This document shows, one piece after another, positions 48,109-60,115 of a stretch of DNA of 64,000 nucleotides. A model generated the notes under the pieces. It did not search any database, was not told the DNA's origin, and saw nothing but the letters and a program-made list of their open reading frames with translations. The DNA is from Sequoia sempervirens (lineage: Eukaryota; Streptophyta; Pinopsida; Cupressales; Cupressaceae). The DNA is taken from the NCBI GenBank assembly GCA_007258455.2, contig VDFB02344382.1:62001-126000 (forward strand). Reading direction: 5' to 3'. The translations under genes and the position numbers were made by a program. Positions within the stretch are counted from its first letter, which is position 1, and every line of letters begins with the position of its first letter.

Positions 48109-49600
48109 TGTAATGTCCCCATTTTGATGGGGAGAGAATTAAATAATATTATTATTCTCTAAAAATAATTAAAATGTAATAATTAAATAATTGATAAAAG
48201 TGACTTTAGGAAATCAATATTAATTAATGTCACTTAATATATGTGATAACTGCTCAAAACCGTCAAATAATATTATAATAAGAGCTTTGGTTCTCGGAAA
48301 TGGGCGTCATTTGGAGAATTTGATTATCGGGAATGTGGAGAGTGTTAAGAAGGCTTGAGGATGAAAACCCTCAAGTTATAGGTGGATTGAACGAAAACTC
48401 AATTCCATCGACTAGCGGATTGACTCAGGATTCACAGTGAGATTTTAATAGATAGTTGATCATTGTGGGATTTCATGAAGTATTGAGCAAAGACGAATGT
48501 TAGGGTTTGAAGACAAATTTCCAGGCTTCTTTGATATATTAGGTAATATATATGTAGAGCCCGTTAATATATTGGGATAGGTGATTTCTCTAGTTTATTG
48601 TGGTAGGTTTTGATGGTATTATTGAAGACATTGTGAAGAGTTCATAATTAATCTAGAAGAAGCCGAATAAGACAAACTGCAGTGATTCGAGGTATTCGAT
48701 ACATTGTTGTGCCTATACACACACACACACATATATAGATGCTTTTGTTGTAGTTTGCATCGTTGCATATGCTTATCTGAATCATCCTTTGGTGATATTC
48801 GATTGTTGTGGGCCCGTCTATATTATTGATAACATCTGAGCATAATCGCTATTGAGGATTGGAGAATGAAAATAATTTAGTAATTGACTCAATAAAGACA
48901 AAGAAGGTAATACGGGTTGTAGAAAAGACAAAATTATAGTGAGGGGCATATATAATAACCCAAATAAGACGAATTGATTGCAGCGGTCATTGTAAAGGCC
49001 CATTAATAATATTTTGGAGGCATCGAGTATTGTAGAAACAAAGAAAGTATGGGAAAGAAGTCGGTTTAATGTGGAGAAAAATCAAATCAAATATTATCGT
49101 GTCATTACCAACTTTAGTGCAGGTCAAAAGGAAATATAAATGCCATGTATTGGAGTTCTCTGAATCAATGCATAGCCTTCCTGCATTATGAAATGGTGAC
49201 ATGGTAAATAGGTGCTGCCAATAATTGATGCTGCTGTTACATTTAAAAGCAAGGGCCAATATTATTCACAAGGAGCTTGGCATCTTATCCGACATTTCAT
49301 ATGAATATTTGTAGTGTAGTGCTTCCAACACTTGTGTCTTGGAAACAGGGGGTGCATTGTGGCTTGTCATGTTTGAATCTCTCCAGGGAATTGGCTCAAG
49401 TATTAAAGTTATTCCATGCTGTCTTTGTCATAGAGCAAATAACCGTTTATTTTGAAGACTATATAATAGAGCCAAGTATATGCCAAAGAGAATCGTGGGA
49501 GCAGCTTGTAGCTCCATCATGGAGCGTTTGGAAGAGTCTAATCGGTGCGACCTGTAGAAGGCTACTATCAAGGTTAGGATATGCAATTTGAATATTTGAA
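48109..49600 (+). mobile_element. 3' LTR following the polypurine tract, right end unresolved
   Basis: Starts TGTAATGTCCCC directly after a polypurine tract, so the left boundary is well supported. I could not find the right end or a duplication; the end given is approximate. It includes a short AC repeat at 48718. The open frame 49277-49591 (+) resembles no protein I know. Confidence 0.45.
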
Positions 49601-50945
49601 ATTTTATATATCAGTTCTGTGAAATTATGAAAGAATGGTCATCACTCCCTAATGCAAGATTCTGAAATAATTATCAGAATTATATTATTGTTACCATATT
49701 GAATCTAGTATGGGAAAGTTTTGCAATGTAGTTGAAATGATGATATTTATTGTAAGTTGCCTTGCATATGAAAGTATATAAGATTTCAATCACTCTACAT
49801 ATACAGAGGATAAGCATTTCAAACCAGATCATCAAATTATTTTGACAAATAACATTGTCAAACTTGGGTAATCTTCATAATCTTGGTCCACGGGGGTCAA
49901 GGTTATTACACATGTTAGGCTGCAGACAAAACATGTTAGGCAAAAAAGCTAATTATAAAATACACACATCCATAAGACACAAGAAGACACAAGCCGACAT
50001 GATAAGAAACAGTTTGATCAGATAGACAAAAGACACACACTGGTCAGATGGAAAGCCTGCAGTTGCTGCAAATTGCGTTGTAGGACAGTCACAGAATAGG
50101 TGGGTCTAGTCAGGCTGCCCCAAAGCTAGACGCCAAGATATAAGATGTTTGACACCAAGACACATGACATCAACTATCAGATAGCAGACACAAATTGCAA
50201 GACACCAAAGAATTCTTTTGAGGAGAAGGCTTTCAAAAGGGGTTCTTTCGGCAGGGAACCTTTCTAAACATCTAGTCACCAAGGGGTCCTTTTGAAAGAA
50301 TTCGCCTTATTGAAAATCAGACAATCATGGTAGCCCCCCATTAGGATGGTGTGTTCTATGCAGAGGAGCACATGGCATCCTAAGGAGAGAAAGGAGAGGA
50401 AGAGATGTTGTGGCATGCAACACATGATGAGATGTATTCATAGTATGTGTTCACACACGTGAGGCGCAACACATAAGATCCACAACATCAAGAAGTAGAC
50501 AAACAGAGATGAAGAAATCAAGAGACAGGGGGATTTGAAAAGTCGGGGTGAGAATTGTCCATAGATACAAATAGATTTAAATAATATGGTATATGTATGA
50601 ACAATCATCAATTTCCAAAGTTCTCAGAACATGAAGAAGAGCACCTTAAGTCAAAGTGAAAATAAAAATTGGGTCAACATGGAATAAGGCTTAAATGCCC
50701 CCAACACTTTGCATCATCCCCAATATCGAAAAACAATTTTACGACACTTAGAAGAATGATGATACAAATAGAAGAAATGTACGATAGATTTCCGTGCCTG
50801 TGTCCAAGTACCTACAAGGGTAGCAAGGTCCTCTAGGCAGGATCACAAACAGAGAAAGACAAGCATGGGGGAACACACACAAATAAATCTAATCTATAGA
50901 TTTAGAAGAGGCACCACCCTAGTCCTCATCGACCAACAAGTCATT
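49601..50945. other. No recognisable feature
   Basis: Contains scattered AAGACACAA and GACACCAAG phrases, but no clear LTR edge, exon or RNA gene. It may be 3' sequence of the degraded Gypsy element on the minus strand that follows. Confidence 0.4.
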
Positions 50946-52800
50946 CTACTTCCAATCTTGGTCATTATAAGGGTAGGGAGGATGAGCCTGAAAGGGCAGG
51001 ATAGCAAGGGCAGTGCCCTCCATCTCGCCTACAACAAGGGGCAATGAAGAAGACCCCTCTAGGTCTTCTTCGCTGAGCTCTTGTGAAGTTAAAGTCATCG
51101 ATTTTGTGAAAATCGATGACAAAGCCGGGATATCATCCACCGAATTGAATATGCACTTTCTAGGAGTGCCTTGTTGCAATTGGGCAAGAGAAGGGCAAGG
51201 CACCCAAGAGTCATTGTCGGTCTCAGCAAAAGGGGCAATGACAAACTCTGGGGAAGCGGGGGTTGCCTCCATCACAAGGATGATGCAAGCCAAAAGAGAA
51301 CTAGCCTCTGAAGGAGAGGAACCTCTCTTATGACCTCCACCCATTGTGAGGTCATCCTCCAACTTGTGCTTTAGTGGAGGATGTTGAATCCTCACAAAAG
51401 AAGTAGAAGTAGAGGAGAAACTAGAGGCAATCGTAGAAGACACCACCTTTGTATGAGGCATGCCAACAAGTTGCGAGGAAGGAGGGATGTTTGGGAGGGA
51501 CATCAAAAGAGGAGGCTCCACGGAGGGAGCAATGAAGACTTCCACCCTTTTGGGGTGAGCATCATCAGGACCCATTGGAGGAGCCGAAAGGAAGAGAAAA
51601 TTGATGGGAATTGAAGCAGGAACAACAGAAGAAAGCGGAGTGACAGAAGGCGATGCAAAAATAGAGGCAATTGGCTCCCCATTTGTCTCCTACGAGTCAG
51701 TGTGCTCTGCAGCTAGAGCCTTTCGCTTGTGCTTGCGCTGCGTAAGCCGATTACATCGGTTACGAGCGTTGAAGGATGTATCCTGAGAAGAGACTAGAGG
51801 TTGCTGCTATATTGTAGGAGTATACTTCACAACTATTTCCGGTGGAAGGATGGTCTCTTGAGTAGGAGCAAGAGGAGGATGCACAGTAGTAGGAACAACA
51901 ATAGGAGGAGAAACATACGTGGGAGCCTCGACGACAAACTTCTTCTCATTTGTTGCCTAAGGAGTTGGTGGAAGAACAGTAGGAGGCCATGGAGGCTGAG
52001 ACACGGAAACCACCCCATGAGAATGCTTCACCTAGCCATAGACAGCGGGTTGGGGAAGTGTGGGAAAAATAGGCAATTGAAAAGCTTGATGCTTCGCCTT
52101 CCGCCACACGGGCATCATCACACTCCCCATGCGAGGCATAGGAACCAAGGATGTCGCTAAGGGACGAGAAGCAGAAGTAGGTGGAGCAGAAGACGTAGAA
52201 GGAGAAGGCTCTAGAGCGCGAGAAAGCTTCCCCTTCCCTTTTGATGGGGCCAAAGAAACAACTTGCTACTCCGCTATCATAGAAGCCTTTATAGAAATAG
52301 CATAGGGAGAGACATGATAACTAACTTTTGGCGTTGAGCCCCTAGTCTTATATTTAACACAAGCCTGATATAACAAATCTCTCCTTGGAGGGAGAGGTTC
52401 GACCGAGGCGGGCCATAAGTGATCCAAAGAGAAGCCCCCATGTGACACTAGCGGTTTATAACCAATACATGCACCATGTGCACAGTGCCTTCGTGGGGGA
52501 ACTTTAAGCATTTATGGACTACAAAGGCAACATTGTTCACAGAGGCCAGCCATGGGATGCCTAGCCTAATTTTGAATAGGTCAGACTCTGGGATCACAAT
52601 AAATGACACATCGAGAGCTTTGGGTCCTACCAAAATTGATAAAGAAATAGCACCCATAGGGGCAATAGAGAGTCCATCGTGGGTACAGAGAATGGTCTGC
52701 AACTCTTCATAACTCTCCTTGTGTAAATTGTTTATGAACAGAGTTTCATCCGTTATGACATTTACCCGACTTGTTAGATCAATTGATGCAAGAGCATTAC
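50946..52800 (-). pseudogene. Gypsy protease and spacer fragment
   Basis: On the minus strand, from about 52800: ASIDLTSRVNVITDETLFIN, then LDVSFIVIPESDLFKIRLGI, PWLASVNNVAF and HKCLKFPHEGTVHMV. This is the C-terminal half of a Ty3/Gypsy retropepsin (family pattern LGRPWLxxxxAVxSxxHxxLKF). A frameshift follows near 52460, then a Pro/Ser/Thr-rich spacer with stops near 52265, 52030, 51795 and 51690, and a last open stretch 51575-50946 of similar composition. The active-site half, reverse transcriptase and integrase are absent. Confidence 0.65.
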
Positions 52801-53701
52801 TCTGGTGATGTTTTTATGCTCATTTTGATGTTAGGAGTCTTTGAGTTAGTGTAGGTCTTAGGATGTCCATTGGGATCATGTTCAATAGTCTAGGTTGTGT
52901 AATAGGGCCTAGAAATTCAAATTTTGACTTTTTTGCCAAAAGGAAAATTTGAAATTTTTAGGTGTTTTTGGCTTGTTGCAGGGTTGGGGTTTGTTCCTTA
53001 GCTCTTGTTTTGAGTTTGTGGAGTCCAATAAGATTTTGAAAGACCATGTAGGGTCTCTTTTCATGTTTTTTTTTTCATTTCTAGGTTGTAAAACTGCATA
53101 TTTTGCAAGTTTAAGGCAAAAAGACATTAGGTTAAATTAGGTTTTGAAGGAAAAGCAATGTAATTTCGATTGTAATTGTTGGTAATCATCATTCATATCG
53201 AAGCAACGAAGAAGAATTCCCCAAGAAGCTGTTGAAGGAGCTTATTGATGAAAACACCTTATTTCCTTCACCTTTCATGACAATTTTCCACAAATACAGT
53301 AAAATAACAGTCTTGTATGGCCCTGTACATAACAGTTTCAGGTCTGAAAGTGGGTGGAAAGTTAGGATTTTGTTTTGAGAATCTAATGCAATTGGTTTGG
53401 TTTGATTTCATGATGTTTTGATCAAGTTACAAGAAAAATACTCCTAATTGCCCTATCATAGAGCTAGGGTTTCCAGCAAGAGAAAAAAATTCATATCTTT
53501 TGTTTACACTGGTGAAAATTCATGAAGTTTGGAGGAAATCTTCATTAGGCTGCTGGTCAAGTGTCCACAAAAGGAAATTTCCCAAATCAATCATGTATGT
53601 GAGTTATGCAATGCTGTGTATGATCATTGTGCTAAGGATTGTCAAAACCCTAGGTCTTTGAGGGTTTAATGCAAAATTCATTTGTTTTGAGTTCACCATA
53701 G
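52801..53701. other. No recognisable feature
   Basis: T-rich sequence with no open frame or LTR edge that I can support, ending where element D is proposed to begin. Confidence 0.4.
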
Positions 53702-54119
53702 TGTTGTGACATTTTCACACATCACCCCATTCAAAATGGGGACCTCCTAATTTTTGCTGCATTTTGGGCTTTTGGCTTTGGTTTTGTCTCTCTTTATCTC
53801 TTTTCTGCTGTCTGTCTTTCGGGGGTGTGCCCATCTCAATTGAAGTTTTGGCTAAGTCTGAGAATTAGGGTTTTGAATCTTTCGGCCAGTTTGGAGCCAA
53901 ATGGAGTGAAAAGTTGAAATCTGAGGTTGGCAATACAGTCAACATGCTTCCAACAAGTCCCTAGCAAAATTTCATTGAATTCTGACAACTTACTATTTTT
54001 AGTGAGTACCTAATTTGGGACACTTTTCTCAACACTTTTGAAATTCCGATCGTTACACTGCATCCTGAACACATCAAACTGCTTGTTTGCAAGTTTTGAG
54101 CCAGAACTGATAGCTTTGT

Positions 54120-54460
54120 ATTTTTAGCAAGTTCACCTTCAGGAGCTGTTTCTAGGGTTTACATGCGAAGTTTTTCAGTGCATGTTTGGAGATTCTTTCT
54201 GGGTTTTCTGAAACCTACGCAGTGATATAATATGCAAAATGAGATGGTAACTTTCAACACTTAGCCTTCGGAGGCTATTTTTAGGGTTTGCATGTTGGAA
54301 TTTTCTTCACATGTCTGGATATCCCTTGTGGGTTTTTCAAAAGCTTCGTAGTGGTGTAACATGCAACCAGGATCAAGACCTTTTTCAGGAGCCGTCTTCA
54401 TAGGCTATATTTAGGGTTTGCATGCAGATCTTTTCAACGCATGTCAGGTTATTCCTTAGA
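54120..54460. repeat. Leader tandem units of element D (about 125 bp)
   Basis: Three diverged units, each with TTTAGGGTTTGCATG (or ...TACATG), a run like TTCTGGGTTTT and, in two, a TTCG(T/C)AGTG phrase. They lie near 54145, 54285 and 54410. The CTTCGCAGTG phrase also recurs in the A/B/C leaders and at 34425. Confidence 0.6.
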
Positions 54461-54720
54461 GATGATCACTTTTCAGAGACTTACTAATTTTAGCAGGACC
54501 ATTCTGGCAGCTGCCCAACACATCAGTATCACAAACAGGGCGAAGTGCAACAGAAACGGAGTCAAACGAAGATCGTTTGGGTAACATGCAAGTCAAATTA
54601 GGGTTTCCAGCTTCGAGACCCAAAATCAGGGGTCAAATGCCAGAATCTTCGAAAACCGGTGTATCCCACTGCGATTAGTATCTTTCAGGCTATCCACTGG
54701 TAAATTTGAAGGCAATCAAA

Positions 54721-55040
54721 GCACTTACTATTTATAGTAAGCCACTCCATAAATAGGCTATAAATAGTAAGTCAGCAGTAGGACCGGGTGTGAAAAGGCA
54801 GGTCATCCCATGAGGGTCACGCCATTCAAATTTCAAGTCAAACGGAGTTGGGGAAGTCATGAAACTGAACAGTTACTATAAATAGTAAAACACCTTCAGA
54901 AACATGCTATAAATAGCAAGTCAACTCGAGATGGCAGTGTGAACAGATCAAAGAAGTCATGAAGATCCTGTGGCGCGAATTCCAGATCAATCCAAGCTTC
55001 AAAAGTATGAAAATCAGAGGGCATACTAAATATAGTAAAC
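54721..55040. repeat. Cluster of TACTATTTATAGTA palindromes
   Basis: Five or more copies of a short palindrome, ACTATTTATAGTAA or its variants (ACTATAAATAGTAA, GCTATAAATAGCAA, CTAAATATAGTAAA), near 54724, 54760, 54875, 54907 and 55027. Related copies are in the Gypsy LTRs near 35027 and 38868. Confidence 0.7.
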
Positions 55041-55086
55041 AGGGGCAAGCAAGTGGAGAAATGCCTAAGTCTGAAGTCTGTCCTGC

Positions 55087-55290
55087 TTGACCCCCAAAAT
55101 GCACCCAAACATCTTTAAGCTGGTGATTAAAATTTTTTCTAAGTGTGAAGTCCTACAGGGGTCTCCAAATGCGCCCAAGGAAAGAAGAGATGGTGATAAA
55201 AAAATTCTAAGTCTGGAGTTAATTCCACATCCTACCCCTAAATGCGCCCTCAAAGGAGAGATGGAATGTGGAAAATATTCTAAGTCACAG
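55087..55290. repeat. GCGCCC units of element D leader
   Basis: Three units about 70 bp apart: AATGCACCC (55098), AATGCGCCC (55168), AATGCGCCC (55241), each near a CTAAGTCT phrase. They correspond, shortened, to the GGGCGCCC units of A, B and C. Confidence 0.55.
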
Positions 55291-55325
55291 GATCTCAAAG
55301 GAAGCTCAAGAATTGATAGAAAGGT

Positions 55326-57285
55326 ATGGTTGATGGTTTATCCAATTTCCGAAATTTACTTATGTTAGGCTGCAAGGGTTTTCTTCATAACCTGTATAGA
55401 TTGCCCAAATACCCTACAAATAGGATTTTGATGTTAGAGATATCTAGGCAACTTGTTGCCTATGATGAGATTCAGAGGAGAAAGAAGAAGGGAGGATTGG
55501 ACTTCCCAATCATCATGGGAAATTCAGACGAAGTGTGTCCTTCACTACAGGCAGCCAGGGAAGCTGAGAATGAGCTTCAGTTCTTCCACTTTTCTTATCA
55601 CACCAATAGGTAGCATTATGACCCCAGCAGCAATATTAGATGATTACTGTTAGAAGAGTTCAGGCACAAAGCAAATATTGAGGATTATTGGGCTGGTGCG
55701 TGGGATGAGGTTGAAGTTAGAAAGAGAATGTTTTCAAGGCTACCTTTGAGCATGATCAGGGAGTGTGAGATTATTCCAGTACCAGACACACCACTCCCAC
55801 TTCTTGATTGGTTGGAGCCGGAGATTGCCGATTTGGACACACTTTGCATACTAGTCCTGACATTCACCAGAGGATGGGTTGAGAGGCATGTGAATAGGCT
55901 GAAGAGTAGGTCAATTCCTTTGACTTACAACTTGATGGGAGATTATAGAACGCCAATTGCCACCAAGAAGAAACTGGTTGCTCGAGCTCCATAGTCTCGA
56001 AGGAAAGAGCCAGTTTAGCTGGAGCCTCCAAGAATTGTGGTAGAATCACCTACGCCATTGGAGACATGTTCTCCAAGCATATAGGAGGTTTTATTGTTTG
56101 CCGATCAGAGGAATATGTTGAACAAGGAACAGGAGTTACAGGAGGCAAATCAGCCACCCCGAAGAGAATCTGTTGGCCAAAGTGTCAATGCACCCACTAG
56201 AGATAATCAACAGGAAGAAGATGAGAAACTGCTACAGATACACACTTCCAGCGTGAGTTTGAGATGGCTCTAGAAGATGATACAGTTATAGGATAGGACG
56301 CCCAAGTTTCAGGAGATACTTAGCCCATAGAAGCCAATGAGCCTCGCCAAGACGATGTTAGAGAAGAAGTTCGTGAAGAAGAAGAAAGAGATGAGCAGCC
56401 ATTTGTTATACAACAGGTAGTACCAGATTGGCTCAGAGGTAGGATGAGGAGGAGCCCCAGTGAAGAGGCTGATCCAGCAATAGAGATGGAAGAATTCTTG
56501 AGTAGGATCAGTGCACCTCCAACGAAGAAGAGAGCTAGGAAGTTTTCAAAGATTTTAACAGATGAGGATGGCTCTCGCACCCTTCATGTGGCTGTACCAA
56601 AGGTTGAGTGTGATCGAGATGAGGCTGTGCCAGAAAATTATATGATCACCACCTTGGAGTTGGGTTGCTCCACAAGAGCACAGATAATTGAGGAGTTTGA
56701 TAACTCCTACCAAACACTCAAGGATAGATTGCTCAGGACCGAAGGCAAATACAAGAAATTGAAGGAGCATAAGACTTTGATAGGCTATGTGCAACATTTA
56801 TCTCATCCTTGTGGGCTGAGTTGTCTAGAGAATCAGTTAGTAGCCTGGAGGATTTGAGAAAGATGGCACAGGAAGCAGATAAGTGGGTGGCCAACATTCG
56901 TGTTGAGATGGAAAGGTTTATGGAAGATCTTGCTCATGCTTACCAGCAAGCTTCCAGCATTATGGCACGAATGGATGCAGTTGATCAGGCCTGGGGTGAT
57001 GCTCATATCTATCAGAGCAAAGTTATTTAGCATTTGGAGGCTTTGATGCATACTCCCTCGCAGATGTTGATTGATGGAGGCGTGATTCAGGAAGGTGCTA
57101 GGTATGATTTAGCCGGCTAGTACTCTTCAGTAGTCACAGGTCGTGGATTCTTTGATGCAGCACAGGCTGATTCGGCTAGAGTCAAAAAGGCCATGATGGC
57201 ATTATTGACGGAGTCCTGAACACTTTAGAGGCTATATTTGCTGGGAGGCTGAATTCTGATGAGGTGACTACTGATAGTTTGAGGC
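55326..57285 (+). pseudogene. Gene of element D: homologue of the element A protein
   Basis: Unrecognised protein. 55326-55613 has RLPKYPTNRILMLEISRQL, matching LPRYPSDEVVFMEFVRQA in A. Then, after two stops, IEDYWAGAWDEVEVRKRMFS matches EDFWANCRDEFKVRRQSYN. 56444-56857 has SAPPTKKRARK and a helical LKDRLLRTEGKYKKLKEHK, matching APKKKAKK and the coiled coil in A. 56809-57030 continues in another frame with ADKWVANIRVEMERF. Near 57215 VLNTLEAIFAG matches ACIDILEGIFK. At least four frameshifts or stops are present. The same order of blocks in A and D shows an old, once-coding gene. Confidence 0.6.
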
Positions 57286-57294
57286 ATTGTAACG

Positions 57295-57480
57295 AGACTC
57301 GCCCAGACTCGCCCAGACTCGGCAAGTCCTGGGCCGAGCTAGTCTGGCCGAGTCTGGGGAGCCCGGGACTTGGACCCGCCAAGTCCAGAGCTGGACTCGC
57401 TGGACTCGCCAGACTCGCCAGACTCGCCGGGTCTGGGCGAGTCCCGAGCCTGGGACCCGGCTGCGGCAGCAAGCTCTTAA
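57295..57480. repeat. hAT2 subterminal ACTCGCC repeats
   Basis: A strikingly GC-rich island in AT-rich DNA. About ten copies of GACTCG(C/G) or its complement CGAGTC occur in both orientations, for example GACTCGCCCAGACTCG and GGACTCGCTGGACTCGCC, with a foldback near 57425-57460. These fit clustered transposase-binding sites; hAT1 has an AT-diluted version of the same motif. Confidence 0.75.
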
Positions 57481-57960
57481 GACACTTAAAAAACATAAAA
57501 TTAAAAGTTTAAGTTAGTTTTTTTTTTGTTCTATATGTTCTCTCCAACCCTAAAAGCAACCTCATTTCACTCTTTTGGCAAAATAGAAGGAGAAGAGAGA
57601 GTTGTGAAGAAAAATAGGAGAAGAGAGGGCAACCAGCAAATTGTTTAAAACAAAAGCAAGGTCATATATCATTTGGGAAGCTTCATACTGCTAAGGAGGT
57701 GCATTGAAAGTTCATTGCTAGTGATTGGGAGGAGTTTGCATTGCATTCCAAGCCAAATCTAAGAGGTAAGTTTGATTTTAACGGTTTTTTTGTGTTTTTT
57801 TAACAAATAATTCATTGTAATTTGTAAAATCATTGTTTTTAAATTTTTATAGTTTGCATTTTTTTTACAAACCCTACTTGCAACTTAAATAATTTTACAA
57901 ACCCTACTTGTTATTGCAGCCACATTCATTTGCAAATCAAACCATATTATTATTTTCACA

Positions 57961-58574
57961 ATGTCTCAAACCCCAGTCAGAAAAGACCCTGCTTGGAAAC
58001 ATTGTGAAAATTTTCCCGGAATGAAAAGAGGAGAAACAAAATGTAAATACTGCAAAACAATATATCATGGAGGCATAAATAGATTGAAATACCACATTGC
58101 ACGCATACCCATCCATGATGCAGTGGGCTGCACCCTAGCACCTATTGAGGCTGTTCGTGAAGTGCAGGTGCAATTAGAAAATTTTGAAATGCAAAAAGAA
58201 GTTAGAAAGAGACAGAGGGAGGAGTTGGCGGGTGTTGGAGTTGGACAGGGACTTGGTGCTGTTGGAGGTGCTTCTTCCATGCCTCCATACCGTCCTAGTG
58301 CTAGTGCTTGTGCTAGTGCTTCTGCTTCTGCACCATCTATTCCTATGCGTACTCCTAGTGCTGGTGGCGCTGCTACTGCTAGTGGTAGTGGCAGTATTAG
58401 CATTGGCCCTAGAGTTCGTAAATCTAGGGTGGACTCATATTTTGTACCACGCACTACTCCTGGTTCCCAACCGTCGCTTGAGAGCATGGGTTGGAACAAG
58501 GATGCACACGATGCAGCAAAAAAAACAATTGCAGACTTTTGGTACTACTGCACCATTCCCTTCCATGTAGCCAG
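57961..58574 (+). CDS. hAT2 transposase, exon 1 (BED finger)
   Basis: ATG at 57961. Residues 1-60 hold a BED zinc finger: CKYCKTIYHGGINRLKYHI with a following conserved Ile-Pro. Residues 70-85 are charged (EVRKRQREE). Residues 100-160 are a Ser/Ala/Gly low-complexity linker. The exon ends in the start of the catalytic region (SMGWNKDAHDAAKKTIADFW). Donor CAG|GTAATT. The codon split (AG|G) joins in frame to exon 2. Confidence 0.85.
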
Positions 58575-58708
58575 GTAATTCTTTTTTCGTTTAATTGTTT
58601 TAAAATTTATATTTAAATTTTATTGTTTTAGAATTTAGATGTATCTCACTATCGAATTCAAATTTAAAGTTAAAAACTTAAATCTTTTCATTTTATGACA
58701 TGTTTTAG

Positions 58709-58941
58709 GTCTCCTTTTTGGCAAAACATGGTTGATGCAATAACCATATGTGGGGCGGGGTTCAAAGCCCCCAGCGAAGATGAATTAAAGGGCCCACTTT
58801 TGACTCAAAAGGTGGCGGATGTGAAAGCACAATTAGACGAGCAGCATGTGCAATGGAGGAGGATTGGTTGCACCATCATGACTAATGGTTGGACTGATAG
58901 GAGAAATAGGACGTTGTTGAACTTTCTAGTTTCCTCTGGAG
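58709..58941 (+). CDS. hAT2 transposase, exon 2
   Basis: Acceptor TGTTTTAG before 58709. Encodes SPFWQNMVDAITICGAGFKA, then GCTIMTNGWTDRRNRTLLNF, the DUF659/RNase H-like catalytic start with its Asp in the WTD motif. Donor GGAG|GTAATT. It ends after one base of a Gly codon, completed by GT of exon 3. Confidence 0.85.
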
Positions 58942-59876
58942 GTAATTGTACTTACCTTAATACATTGATATTTGAATTTGATTTAGTGATTAATAATTTA
59001 ATAAGGCTGATTTATGTTTTTGATTTATTGAATAATTGGTAATTTGGTTTTGTTTATTTTTTCAGGTGACACAGTCTTCATAAAGTCCATTGATGCTTCC
59101 CCCCAATTCAAAAATGCCACATACCTATGTGAGGCTATAGAGGAGGTTATAGCCGATGTGGGGGAAGAAAATGTAGTGCAAGTGTGTTGGCGTTTAAATT
59201 CGCACCTCTGGAATGCGGATTTGAAACAGACAACTATGCACAGATAAACTGCTTTTCAAATTAGGAGGGGAAGCTCCCTCTTGCTGATGGTGTTGAAAGA
59301 AAGTAAACTAAGAACTAAGTTGCCTATCTTTTTGATCAGCTAGAGCACAAGGTTTATAAAACACAAACGCCGCAGCTGAGATTTTCCGATTTAAGAACTT
59401 CAACTACGACTAACTTAAGCTAAAGACGTTCCTAACCTCTCAAGTAATATGCAGAGCGAGAGAAGCTAGAAATTAACAAGGATGATTCTCTGACAAAGTG
59501 CTTCAATAAACTCTTTTCCAACAAACATCTACACACTTCAATGTAAGCTGAAATCGAGATCATAAAAGCATAACACAAATAACGGAAATCTGAGATTTTG
59601 GGACCAAGGCAAAGGAGGCTCATGATTTTATTACTCAAACTTCTAGAACAAAGCTCACTTCTAACATGCCTGGAACAAGAAATTGCAGCTAAAGAGGCTT
59701 GCAATCTTGCTCTTACACAATAGAAACAGCAATCACATTAACTCCTTGTTGGCTAAAGAGGCTCAACAATTTGCTATCACAACACAAGTGAACTGAAACT
59801 GAATAACAACTTGCTGCAATACAGGCTCGCAATTTGCTAACACAATAACCGTTAAAGAAACTAATGAGCAAAGGCT

Positions 59877-59888
59877 CTTATTTATAGA
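59877..59888 (-). promoter_or_regulatory. TATA box of element C
   Basis: Minus strand TCTATAAATAAG, identical to element A at the same relative position. Minus-strand AATAAA follows about 245 bp downstream (59627-59632). Together they fit the U3/R boundary and the R-region poly(A) signal. Confidence 0.62.
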
Positions 59889-60115
59889 CAAGCAGAGGAG
59901 TAGGGAACCCTAAAATCTCCTTGCTTTCACAATCTAGGGCTTGCTCAGCAAGCAAGCTTTATTAGAAAGAAGATAACATCTAAAACCCTAGAAAGCAGAA
60001 AAAGCGGGAAACGCCAACTATTACATCTTATCTTCTTTCTATCCTCAAAGAATGGATAAGAATCGTTCCAAGAATAGAAAGAAAGCGGAAAGAAAGCTTC
60101 TAGAAGAAAGTTGCT

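Larger units (their letters stand above)
53702..57285 (+). mobile_element. Element D: diverged plus-strand relative of A/B/C, interrupted by hAT2
   Basis: The proposed start is TGTTGTGACATTTTCACAC at 53702; no duplication can be tested because the other end is displaced beyond the window. It has a leader with tandem units, GCGCCC motifs after (C)TAAGTCTGG phrases, then a gene homologous to that of A. The hAT2 transposon starts near 57286 within the last part of that gene. Confidence 0.52.

Noticed and set aside
58065..58499. Long minus-strand open frame opposite hAT2 exon 1
   Set aside because: Shadow of the real plus-strand exon, produced by its Ser/Ala/Gly-rich codons.
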